Under the pieces are notes generated by a model. It worked only from the letters and a program-made list of their open reading frames with translations, made no database searches and was not told the origin of the DNA. Both the position numbers and the translations under genes were made by a program. From Bin87 sp034423595 (lineage in GTDB: Bacteria; Chloroflexota; Dehalococcoidia; Lucifugimonadales; UBA3495), in contig OZ242258.1 in the NCBI GenBank assembly GCA_965207025.1, positions 868,001 through 932,000 of the forward strand: DNA of 64,000 bases, written 5' to 3'. Within the stretch, counting starts at the first letter, position 1, and each line of letters opens with the position of its first letter. Shown here one piece after another: positions 52,092 to 59,466 of the stretch.

Positions 52092-52349
52092 GAGAGGCAG
52101 GATTCCAGCATCGACGGCCAACCCCGTCAGTGTCAGTAAAAATCGCATACCCAGGGTTACAGGACTGCCGATGTCCGCCGTTGCTTCACGGATATGGCCG
52201 TTACAACCCCAGCGTCAGCCACAGCGCGCCGTGCTGCGTCATCGATCCTGATGGACGGTTGACGTGGGCCACGGGAAATACCGGGCAAACTACCATGCGT
52301 ACCCAATCCGGCCGTATGCTGACAACGATGCTAGGGAATCCTGCCTCTC
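52092..52349. repeat. Possible MITE-like element with 15-base terminal inverted repeats
   Basis: GAGAGGCAGGATTCC at 52092-52106 is perfectly repeated in inverted form at 52335-52349. Allowing a 2-base gap the match extends inward through AGCATCG, giving about 22 bases. The enclosed 228 bases have no open frame of note. No clear target-site duplication was found, so it may be an old or incomplete copy. Confidence 0.5.
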
Positions 52350-52361
52350 GCCAACCCACCG

Positions 52362-52639
52362 CTCATGGTGAGCCTGTCGAACCATCATCCTGAGCCCGTC
52401 GCAGGACAAAGGAGAAAGCCCACCGAAACACTACCAACGACGTACCTGAACTCCCTCTCCCCTTGTGGGAGAGGGCTGGGGTGAGGGGTATAGCCCCTAT
52501 TTCCCGCAAAGGGAGAGGGTTGGAGCCTGCCCCGCACTTGATGCGGGGGTGAGGGGTATAACCCCGGCATTGTCGCTTGGCCAACACATTCTTCGGAACG
52601 CCGCCCAATGGCGGGGCCTGCGAAAGCCGGCCCCGCCAT
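52362..52639. repeat. Composite island of dispersed repeats and a hairpin
   Basis: From left to right: CTCATGGTGAGCCTGTCGAA (52362-52384), a full CTCCCTCTCCCC...GGGGTGAGGGG unit (52449-52489), a second relative (about 52507-52556) interrupted after GGGAGAGGG by a CCCCGC-ACTTGAT-GCGGGG hairpin segment, and a long perfect stem ATGGCGGGGCC/GGCCCCGCCAT (52608-52639). These match units seen near 18542 and 19491. Confidence 0.75.
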
Positions 52640-52753
52640 GTAGGCGTGAACAATCATTGGCCACGTTGGCGTCACCAGATTGACGCTGTACGCTGCGCCG
52701 GGTATCGTTGGCGGCAGTTTGAACACCCATGAGTGTGCTGCCCGGAGGCTCCT

Positions 52754-54517
52754 ATGACTGCCCAGCGACGCCAATATCAGGTTATCCGCGAACCCGACGT
52801 AATGGTGCCCATGCGGGACGGGACGCGCCTCGCCACCGACGTTGTTCGACCGGATGCTCCCGGCCGGTTCCCCGTGCTCATCAACCGGGGCCCCTATAGC
52901 AAGGATAGCTACCTCGATAACCCGGATCATTCCATCTGGTTTTTGCCCCGCAACGGCTATGTCCTGTTGAGTCAGGATGTGCGCGGGCGGTTCAATTCTG
53001 AAGGGGATTACAATCCTCTTTTCCAGGAAGCCCTGGACGGATACGACACGGTGGAATGGGCCGCCCGGCAACCCTGGTCCACCGGACAGGTGGCGACAAC
53101 CGGCCAGAGCTATCTTGGCGCCACCCAGTACACCCTCGCCGGCAAACGGCCTCTGCCGCCGCATCTGCGGACTATGGCGACGGTGTCGGCGTCTTCGGAT
53201 TTCCACCAGTCCTGGGTTTACCACACCGGCGGAGCCATGGAGTGGGGATGGACCGTACCCTACGCCATCTTAAAGGGTCGCAACACACTGGCCCGAGGCG
53301 GCCACGAAGCCCTGCTTGCCAAGATGGATGACTATGTGATCGAACCGGGCAATTTCGGACAACCACTCTCCGACGAGTGGTACCGCCACCTGCCGTTGCG
53401 GGATTGGATCGACCGCCTGCAGGAAGCTGCCCCCTACTTCCACGAATACTTCGATCAGGAACTGGACGGCCCGTACTGGTGGGACGTGAACCTGATGCGC
53501 CACGCCAGCAACGTTACCATCCCCATGTTCCACGTCAGCTCCTGGTACGACATCTTCCTGGAAGGCGCCCTGAACGCCTTCCAGAGCATCCAAAAGTATG
53601 GCGGCAGCGAGTTGGCTCGTAGCAACCAGAAGCTGCTCATTGGCCCGTGGGCCCACCTGCGCCCGTTCACCGAGCCGACCACCGGGGGAGCCGGCAATAT
53701 CGATTTCGGACCCGAGGCGGCTATTGAACTTCACGACTTCTTGCTGCGCTGGTACGACTACTGGCTCAAGGGTGAGGAGACCGGCATCATGGACGATCCT
53801 CCGGTCCGCCTTTTCGTGATGGGGGAAAATCGTTGGCGGGACGAGCAGGAATGGCCGTTGGCCCGCACTCAGTACACCCGTTGGTACTTACACTCCGGTG
53901 GCAACGCCAACACCCGCAGCGGCGACGGCGCTTTGTCCACCATCCCACCGGACGCCGGCGAACCCGCCGACCAGTACACCTACGACCCGTCGGACCCTGT
54001 CCCCACCTTGGGCGGCAACACCCTCATCATCGAATACGGTGTCTTCGACCAGAGCCCTGTCGAAGATCGTCCCGACGTTCTATCCTTCACCTCCGAACCT
54101 CTCGATTCCGATCTGGAAATCACCGGCAATATCTCGGTGGCGCTGTACGCTGCAACCACCGCTACGGATACCGACTTCACCGCCAAGCTGGTGGATGTGC
54201 GCCCCGATGGTTTCGCCCATAACCTACAGGATGGTATCGTCCGTGCCCGTTACCGAACCTCAGTGCGCCAACCGTCTTTCGTTCGGCCCGGCGAGGTTCA
54301 CTGCTACGAGATCGACTTGTGGGCCACCAGCCATGTCATCAAGGCCGGCCACCGGATTCGCGTGGACATTTCCAGCAGCAACTTCCCACGGTTCGACCGC
54401 AACCCCAACACGGGAGCCCCTCTGGGCGCCGACACCCGTCTGGATACTGCCCGGCAGACGGTACACCATTCGGCCCAGTACCCATCCCACATCACCTTGC
54501 CGGTCATCCCCCGGTAA
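52754..54517 (+). CDS. CocE/NonD family hydrolase (X-Pro dipeptidyl-peptidase type)
   Basis: The 587-residue protein has the CocE/NonD layout: an alpha/beta hydrolase domain (about 1-330) with MVPMRDGTRLATDVVRP, DVRGRFNSEG and the nucleophile Ser119 in TGQSYLGATQ, catalytic acid and His near DIFLEG and GPWAHL, then a jelly-roll domain (about 360-587, IEYGVFDQSP, ALYAATTATDTDFTAKLVDV, RVDISSSNFPRFDRN). Family members cleave acyl esters, amides or beta-lactam side chains. No signal peptide is present, so it is probably cytoplasmic. CGGAGG lies before the ATG. It opens a plus-strand group running into Rieske oxygenase genes. Confidence 0.93.
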   Translation: MTAQRRQYQVIREPDVMVPMRDGTRLATDVVRPDAPGRFPVLINRGPYSKDSYLDNPDHSIWFLPRNGYVLLSQDVRGRFNSEGDYNPLFQEALDGYDTVEWAARQPWSTGQVATTGQSYLGATQYTLAGKRPLPPHLRTMATVSASSDFHQSWVYHTGGAMEWGWTVPYAILKGRNTLARGGHEALLAKMDDYVIEPGNFGQPLSDEWYRHLPLRDWIDRLQEAAPYFHEYFDQELDGPYWWDVNLMRHASNVTIPMFHVSSWYDIFLEGALNAFQSIQKYGGSELARSNQKLLIGPWAHLRPFTEPTTGGAGNIDFGPEAAIELHDFLLRWYDYWLKGEETGIMDDPPVRLFVMGENRWRDEQEWPLARTQYTRWYLHSGGNANTRSGDGALSTIPPDAGEPADQYTYDPSDPVPTLGGNTLIIEYGVFDQSPVEDRPDVLSFTSEPLDSDLEITGNISVALYAATTATDTDFTAKLVDVRPDGFAHNLQDGIVRARYRTSVRQPSFVRPGEVHCYEIDLWATSHVIKAGHRIRVDISSSNFPRFDRNPNTGAPLGADTRLDTARQTVHHSAQYPSHITLPVIPR

Positions 54518-54545
54518 ACCGGCTGTCCAGAGTGGAGACCATACT

Positions 54546-55250
54546 ATGACGACTCAAATCGCAAAGCCGGCCGCTACAATTGCCGACGATCCGGCGGAGC
54601 ATAGAGTTGCTGCTATCCTCGACCGGATGGAGGAAGGCCCTTGGGGGTTCCCCGTGGTGTTGGATATACGCCCACTGCTGGGCGGCAGGACGCTGGCGGA
54701 GATTGACGTAGATGTCCTGGAGGCATTTTCCCACGCCAACGACTTGTACGCCATCGAGTACAACGAAACCGGGGAACTGTTTATAATGCCGCCGATGTTG
54801 ATGCCAGGGGGCAATGACGAAGCCACCCTGATTGCCGCCGTTACTATGTGGCGATTTGAAAATGGTGGTGTCTCGCCATCGTCCACCACGATATTTCGCA
54901 TCGCCGGGTTGGGCGGTCGCGGCCCCGATGCGTCGTGGGTGTCACCGGAGCGGTTGGCGGAGCTTGACCCGGAGCAATATCGCACCGGGCTGGTGTGCCC
55001 GGATTTCGTGGCGGAGATACTGTCGCCCAATGACTCGCTGGCCTACTTGCGGCGCAAGATGGATGAGTACATCGCCGCTGGTGTCCGCCTCGGCTGGCTC
55101 ATTGACCCGCGGAACCGTCGCGTCACGATATACCGCCCGGAGCATGAACCTGAGGAGTTCGACAACCCCGAAATTCTGTCAGGCGAAGACGTGATGCCCG
55201 GCTTCGAGTTCCGTGTCCGTACATTGATCTTTGATGCGGCGCGGCAGTGA
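54546..55250 (+). CDS. Uma2 family endonuclease-fold protein
   Basis: The 234-residue protein resembles the Uma2 (DUF820) family, a restriction-endonuclease-like fold widespread in cyanobacteria and Chloroflexota. The core is PDASWVSPERL, then PDFVAEILSPNDSLAYLRRKM with the Asp/Glu of the nuclease motif, and YIAAGVRLGWLIDPRNRRVTIYRP. The function of the family is unsettled; it may process nucleic acids of mobile elements. The ATG at 54546 begins a short polar stretch before the domain. It lies 28 bases after the CocE stop and 14 before the Rieske gene, an odd place for such a gene. Confidence 0.88.
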   Translation: MTTQIAKPAATIADDPAEHRVAAILDRMEEGPWGFPVVLDIRPLLGGRTLAEIDVDVLEAFSHANDLYAIEYNETGELFIMPPMLMPGGNDEATLIAAVTMWRFENGGVSPSSTTIFRIAGLGGRGPDASWVSPERLAELDPEQYRTGLVCPDFVAEILSPNDSLAYLRRKMDEYIAAGVRLGWLIDPRNRRVTIYRPEHEPEEFDNPEILSGEDVMPGFEFRVRTLIFDAARQ

Positions 55251-55264
55251 GAGGAGACCCCGCT

Positions 55265-56602
55265 ATGGACATTGAGAATCTGGTTTATGACCGCCCTGAT
55301 CTGGGTAAATTCCGAGTGCATCGCTCCAGCATGCTGCTGCCGGAGATCTACGAGCTGGAAAAGCGCCGGATCTTCGACAAGTGCTGGCTCTACCTTGGCC
55401 ACGAGTCTGAGGTTCCCAATCCCGGCGACTACGTTCGTAGGGTGGTGGCGGAACGTGCGCTATTCTTCGCGCGGAACCGGGATGGGGAGCTGGTGGTATT
55501 CCATAACACCTGCCCGCACCGGGGCGCTCTTATCTGCCGCACTGACCACGGCAACGCCCAGGTGTTCCAGTGTTTCTACCACGCCTGGAGTTTCAATACC
55601 TCCGGCGAGCTGATCGGTATGCCCGATATTGAAGGATACGGTCCCGACTTTGACCGGGCAGAGATGAGCCTTCGTTCACCGCGCTTCGACAGCTACAAAG
55701 GTTTCATTTTCGTCTGCTTCGACCGGAACGCGGAATCTTTGGTGGAGTATCTCGCCGGCGCGGCGGAGTACCTCGACCTCGTGGCCGACCAGTCTCCCGC
55801 GGGAATGCAGGTCATAGCGGGGTCCAACCGCTATACGATCAGAGCCAATTGGAAGCTGCTGGCAGAGAACAGCATCGATGGCTACCACGCATTGCCCACC
55901 CACCAAACCTACTTCGACTATATGGCGAACGAGGTTGGCGGCAACATTCCTTCCATCAGCAACCGTCAGGGGTTCGGACGCGCGCTGGGCAACGGGCATG
56001 GCGTCATGGAAAACGACGCCATTTATGGACGTCCCATCGCAATGTGGCATCCGTATTTTGGAGAAGAAGCCCGGCCTGAAATCCAGCGCGTCAAGGACGA
56101 ACTCATCGCCTGCCACGGTCGCGACAAGGCATTGCGGATGTGCGAGAAGAGCCGCAACATGGTGATCTTCCCCAACCTGGTCATCAACGACATCATGGCC
56201 GTTACTATCAGGGTGTTCCAGCCTACGAGCCAAGACAGTATGGATGTAACCGCTTGGGAAATGGCCCCGGCCGACGAATCCGGAAGCATGCTGCGTCGTC
56301 GCCTGGATTCGTTCCTGACCTTCCTGGGCCCGGGCGGTTTCGCGACCCCCGACGATACCGAAGCCCTGGAGTCCTGCCAGCACGGGTTCCGCTCCGGAGG
56401 CGTGGAATGGTCGGATCTTTCCCGTGGGTTCCACCGCGACCCCAGGGGTAATGACGAGTTGCAGATCCGTTCTTTCTGGCGACGCTGGCAGTCGTTGGTC
56501 GCCGATTTGCCTCATGTAGAGCATTTCGAGCGTGGCTTGGCCCTCGGTGAAATGCCGGAAGTTTTCCCTTCGCCCGAGTTCTCGGTCGCCGCCGACAATT
56601 AA
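55265..56602 (+). CDS. Rieske aromatic ring-hydroxylating dioxygenase, alpha subunit
   Basis: The 445-residue protein has the Rieske [2Fe-2S] motif CPHR (Cys83, His85) and CFYH (Cys103, His106), followed by the mononuclear iron site in the catalytic domain: Asn202, Asp205, His208 and His213 in ENSIDGYHALPTH. The two-domain length and the neighbouring beta subunit mark it as the large subunit of a ring-hydroxylating dioxygenase. The substrate is not deducible; benzoate-, phthalate- or phenylpropionate-like compounds are typical. No ferredoxin or reductase gene is adjacent. GAGAGGAG precedes the ATG. Confidence 0.95.
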   Translation: MDIENLVYDRPDLGKFRVHRSSMLLPEIYELEKRRIFDKCWLYLGHESEVPNPGDYVRRVVAERALFFARNRDGELVVFHNTCPHRGALICRTDHGNAQVFQCFYHAWSFNTSGELIGMPDIEGYGPDFDRAEMSLRSPRFDSYKGFIFVCFDRNAESLVEYLAGAAEYLDLVADQSPAGMQVIAGSNRYTIRANWKLLAENSIDGYHALPTHQTYFDYMANEVGGNIPSISNRQGFGRALGNGHGVMENDAIYGRPIAMWHPYFGEEARPEIQRVKDELIACHGRDKALRMCEKSRNMVIFPNLVINDIMAVTIRVFQPTSQDSMDVTAWEMAPADESGSMLRRRLDSFLTFLGPGGFATPDDTEALESCQHGFRSGGVEWSDLSRGFHRDPRGNDELQIRSFWRRWQSLVADLPHVEHFERGLALGEMPEVFPSPEFSVAADN

Positions 56603-56621
56603 GTTGAGGAGCCTTGTAAGT

Positions 56622-57161
56622 ATGGCAACACAAACCGCTCCCGTACCGCCGCCCGTAAACGGATTGTCCGCAACCGTCGAATCGCTGCTGCTACAGCACG
56701 AGGTGGAGCAGCTGCTGTACCTGGAGGCCCGGTTGCTCGACGACTGGAACCTGGACCAGTGGCTCACCCTTTACACCGAGGATGCCCGCTACGTAGTGCC
56801 CACCACCGACCTGCCCGAGGGCGATCCGCAATCCGACCTCGTGTTCATCGACGACGATTACCGCCGAATGACGGCCCGAGTTGTGCGTCTGAAAAGTCGG
56901 CACGCCCACCGCGAATATCCCTGGTCGCGTACACGCCGCTTTATCGCCAATGTCATGGTAACTGCCGTGCATGGGGACGAGATAGAAGCAACGGCGTCGG
57001 TTGCGGTGTGGCGTTTCCGCGCTGGCGAATCTTCTCCATACGTCGGCCGCTACGACGTTCGCCTGCGCCGTGGAGATGGGTCCCTGCGCTTGTGCTACAA
57101 GCGGGCAATCCTTGACCTCGAAGAGCTGTCCGACCATGGGGCGCTGAGCATAATATTTTGA
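56622..57161 (+). CDS. Aromatic ring-hydroxylating dioxygenase, beta subunit
   Basis: The 179-residue protein has the SnoaL-like fold of dioxygenase small subunits: QHEVEQLLYLEARLLDDWNLDQWLTLYTEDARYVVPTT, FIDDDYRRMTARVVRLKSRHAHREYPWSRTRRFIANV and a sheet ending YKRAILDLEELSDHGALSIIF. These match beta subunits of naphthalene- or biphenyl-type dioxygenases, which stabilise the alpha3beta3 hexamer. It lies 19 bases after the alpha subunit. The start at 56622 is preferred over an upstream in-frame ATG inside the alpha gene. Confidence 0.93.
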   Translation: MATQTAPVPPPVNGLSATVESLLLQHEVEQLLYLEARLLDDWNLDQWLTLYTEDARYVVPTTDLPEGDPQSDLVFIDDDYRRMTARVVRLKSRHAHREYPWSRTRRFIANVMVTAVHGDEIEATASVAVWRFRAGESSPYVGRYDVRLRRGDGSLRLCYKRAILDLEELSDHGALSIIF

Positions 57162-57245
57162 TGAGCGCTCCGATTGGGCCGCAATCGCAACGCGAGTGCC
57201 TGTGTTATCATCGTATCCAAAATCATCAGGATGGAAGTTTGGTAG

Positions 57246-57707
57246 ATGACAACGGCCAACGAAATTTTGAGTGGAGATCAGCGCAACTTGTTGACGGCTG
57301 CTCTGAACCGGATAGTGCCGGCGCAGGATGACATGCCGGGAGCGGGAGATCTGGGTATCGCCGCGTTTGTGGAATCGGTTGCCGCTGGCAGCGCTGGCGG
57401 ACGCCGTGGGCTAATGGATGGCTTGGTGCAGATCCAAATTGCTGCGGCAGAAAAAGGCGGCAACTTCCAGGCGCTTGCGGACGACGCGCAAACCGATGCG
57501 CTGCGCTCAGTGGAGTCATCAGCGCCCGAGTTCTTCCAATTCCTGGTTACGCAAGCGTATCGCGGGTACTACACGAACGAAACTGTTACCAACCTGCTCA
57601 GCTACCGCGCGCCCAATCGTCAGGACTACGATCCTCTGCCATTCGATGAATCCCTGGTTGAACCGGTGCGCCAGCGAGGTCAAATCTGGGTTCCCACCAG
57701 CAACTGA
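57246..57707 (+). CDS. Gluconate 2-dehydrogenase subunit 3-like protein
   Basis: The 153-residue helical protein matches the Gluconate_2-dh3 family pattern: LNRIVPAQDDMPGAGDLGIAAFVE, a central helix pair and FLVTQAYRGYYTNE followed by PFDESLVEPVRQRG. In acetic acid bacteria the corresponding subunit is the small partner of a membrane-bound flavoprotein dehydrogenase. The large GMC-type and cytochrome subunits are absent here, and there is no Tat signal. It may serve another dehydrogenase outside the window. It lies 84 bases after the dioxygenase beta gene, and a hairpin follows. Confidence 0.75.
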   Translation: MTTANEILSGDQRNLLTAALNRIVPAQDDMPGAGDLGIAAFVESVAAGSAGGRRGLMDGLVQIQIAAAEKGGNFQALADDAQTDALRSVESSAPEFFQFLVTQAYRGYYTNETVTNLLSYRAPNRQDYDPLPFDESLVEPVRQRGQIWVPTSN

Positions 57708-57736
57708 ACAACCTGGGCACGCATCTGGATACTACG

Positions 57737-57759
57737 AGGGCGGGTTATGCACCCGCCCT
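57737..57759. terminator. Hairpin between convergent genes, possible terminator
   Basis: AGGGCGGGT and ACCCGCCCT form a 9-base stem with a 5-base loop and are followed by a T-rich stretch. It resembles the GC-rich repeat at 5234-5262 and separates the plus-strand dioxygenase genes from the minus-strand radical SAM gene. Confidence 0.6.
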
Positions 57760-57772
57760 GATTTATATTCCT

Positions 57773-58741
57773 CTATGCCGCCATCTGGAGCGACAGTTGC
57801 ACCGGCGTTTCGGTTCGCGTCGCCCAAAAGTCAGTCTGGTCCAGGACGTTTTCCCGTTCAGCCAGGTTGGCGGGTTGTAACCTGTACACCGAGGGCATCT
57901 TCGGGAGTTCCCACCGTAATCGAGCGTCTTCCACCAGCCCCACCACTGCGTTGGTGTAATCCCGCGGAGCGTGTTCACTGCGATAGAGGCGCGCGTACCC
58001 GGGGGCGAGATGCGGATAGGATTCTCGTATCATCGGCATGAACCATTCTCGACTGCCCGGCCGCAGAAAGAGTAGGTTGCTTGACAGGAACTGCGCTCGG
58101 TGACGCGCTACCTCGGCCACCAGTCCATCAATGCTCGCTGCACTGTCAGACAATCCTGGCAGCAGAGGAGCCGCAAGGACTCCAGATGGGATGCCGTGTT
58201 CCACCAGGTACTGCATCGCCTCAAGCCTTACCAGTGGGTTCGGAGCTCCGGGTTCGGTCTGCCGCCAAACCGTTTCGTCGATGGTGCCGACGCTGAACAC
58301 GACCTGGACGCCGGCCACGTCGTTCAAATGGCGCAGCACGTCGATGTCCCGACGGACCAGGGAGCCTTTGGTGGTGATGGATACTGGATTGCGGAACTCA
58401 GCCATCACTTCCAGAATCTGCCGAGTGAGGCGGTATTGCGCTTCAGAGGGCTCATAAGGGTCGGACGCCGTGCCTATAACGATGGGTTCGCCCTGCCATT
58501 TCGGTTTGGACAGTTCCTGACGCAGCACACTGGGAGCGTTCACCTTTGCGAAGATCTGGCTTTCAAAATCCACGCCGGAATCCATCCCCCAATACTGGTG
58601 CGTTGGCCGCGCGTAGCAATACCGACAAGCGTGGCGGCAACCCCGGTATGGATTGATCGTCCAGCGGAAATGAAAATCCGGGGCATTGACACGGTTGATC
58701 AGTGTTTTGCAGTTAATCTCCGTAACCTGGGCTGTAGCCAT
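57773..58741 (-). CDS. Radical SAM protein, SplB-like family
   Basis: The 322-residue enzyme has the radical SAM cluster motif CRHACRYC (Cys36, Cys40, Cys43) after NPYRGC, as in the SPL-family/Rv2578c-type proteins. Downstream blocks include VIGTASDPYEPSEAQYRLTRQIL, SITTKGSLVRRDIDVL and SVGTIDETVWRQTEPGAP. Relatives are related to spore photoproduct lyase and DNA repair enzymes, but many of this type have unknown substrates. The start has GGGAGGA just upstream. It stands alone on the minus strand. Confidence 0.9.
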   Translation of the reverse strand: MATAQVTEINCKTLINRVNAPDFHFRWTINPYRGCRHACRYCYARPTHQYWGMDSGVDFESQIFAKVNAPSVLRQELSKPKWQGEPIVIGTASDPYEPSEAQYRLTRQILEVMAEFRNPVSITTKGSLVRRDIDVLRHLNDVAGVQVVFSVGTIDETVWRQTEPGAPNPLVRLEAMQYLVEHGIPSGVLAAPLLPGLSDSAASIDGLVAEVARHRAQFLSSNLLFLRPGSREWFMPMIRESYPHLAPGYARLYRSEHAPRDYTNAVVGLVEDARLRWELPKMPSVYRLQPANLAERENVLDQTDFWATRTETPVQLSLQMAA

Positions 58742-58910
58742 GGTTCAGTCCTCCCGCTACTAATGTTCTGTAGGCGGGCGTTAGTATAGTGCTTATGTTC
58801 TTTTACGTCAATATATTCGGCTATTTTGTTCGTGCAGTTGGCGCCGCGGAGTAACTGCGCCACGCCAAAAGGCTATAATCTATGGAATCAATCAACCTAG
58901 GAGGACTCTT

Positions 58911-59432
58911 TTGATTCGCAGCATTGATGGCAAGACTCCACAGATCCACCCAAGCGCTTTCATCAGTGAGGCCGCTTACATCGTGGGCGACGTAACCATT
59001 GGCGAGGGAACGAACGTTTGGCCCGGCGCAGTGATTCGCGGGGACTATGGCAGGATCATTATTGGCCGGCATTGTTCGATCCAGGATAACTGCGTCATCC
59101 ACACCGACGATTACCTGGAATTTGGCGACAACGTGCTGATGACCCACGGCGCGGTGGTCCACGGTGGGAAGATAGGCAGCAACGTCATGATCGGCGTCAA
59201 CGCCGTGTGCCTGGAGGATTGCGACGTGGGCAACTACGTGCTCATTGGCGCCGGCGCCATCGTCACCGGAACGCCGATCCCGGATGAATCGCTGGTGATT
59301 GGAGTGCCGGGAAGGATCCGAGAGTTGCCCGCGGTGCATCGCAAGCGTTTGGAGGATCCTACGGCGCGTTATAGGGAAAACGCTAAGCGCTTTATAGCGG
59401 CCGGCCTGGGGTTGCAGATCCCCTCCGCTTAG
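58911..59432 (+). CDS. Gamma-carbonic anhydrase family protein
   Basis: The 173-residue left-handed beta-helix protein shows hexapeptide repeats (IGEGTNVWPGAVIRGDYGRI, VLMTHGAVVHGG) and the zinc-histidine pattern HTDDY...THGAVVHGG of gamma carbonic anhydrases. Several such YrdA/PaaY-like proteins lack proven activity, so hydration of CO2 is likely but not certain. The TTG start follows AGGAGG by 6 bases; no ATG or GTG is available close by. TATAAT at 58874-58879 may be the -10 box. It is monocistronic and converges with dnaE. Confidence 0.92.
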   Translation: MIRSIDGKTPQIHPSAFISEAAYIVGDVTIGEGTNVWPGAVIRGDYGRIIIGRHCSIQDNCVIHTDDYLEFGDNVLMTHGAVVHGGKIGSNVMIGVNAVCLEDCDVGNYVLIGAGAIVTGTPIPDESLVIGVPGRIRELPAVHRKRLEDPTARYRENAKRFIAAGLGLQIPSA

Positions 59433-59466
59433 GGCCGGCAGTGCCCAGGCGGCCCTAGCAGCAGAC

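Larger units (their letters stand above)
51836..52753. other. Gene-free, repeat-rich interval between the NIPSNAP and CocE genes
   Basis: No coding region is supported in these 918 bases. The left part (51836-52091) looks like unique sequence with an AAACACGTGTTT palindrome at 52066-52077. The middle holds a possible MITE (52092-52349), and the right part has a cluster of dispersed repeats and a strong hairpin (up to 52639). The last 110 bases before the CocE start contain the ribosome site CGGAGG only. Confidence 0.65.

Noticed and set aside
52076..53224. Open frames of 105 and 279 codons across the repeat island
   Set aside because: They are composed of dispersed palindromic repeats and antisense of the CocE gene.
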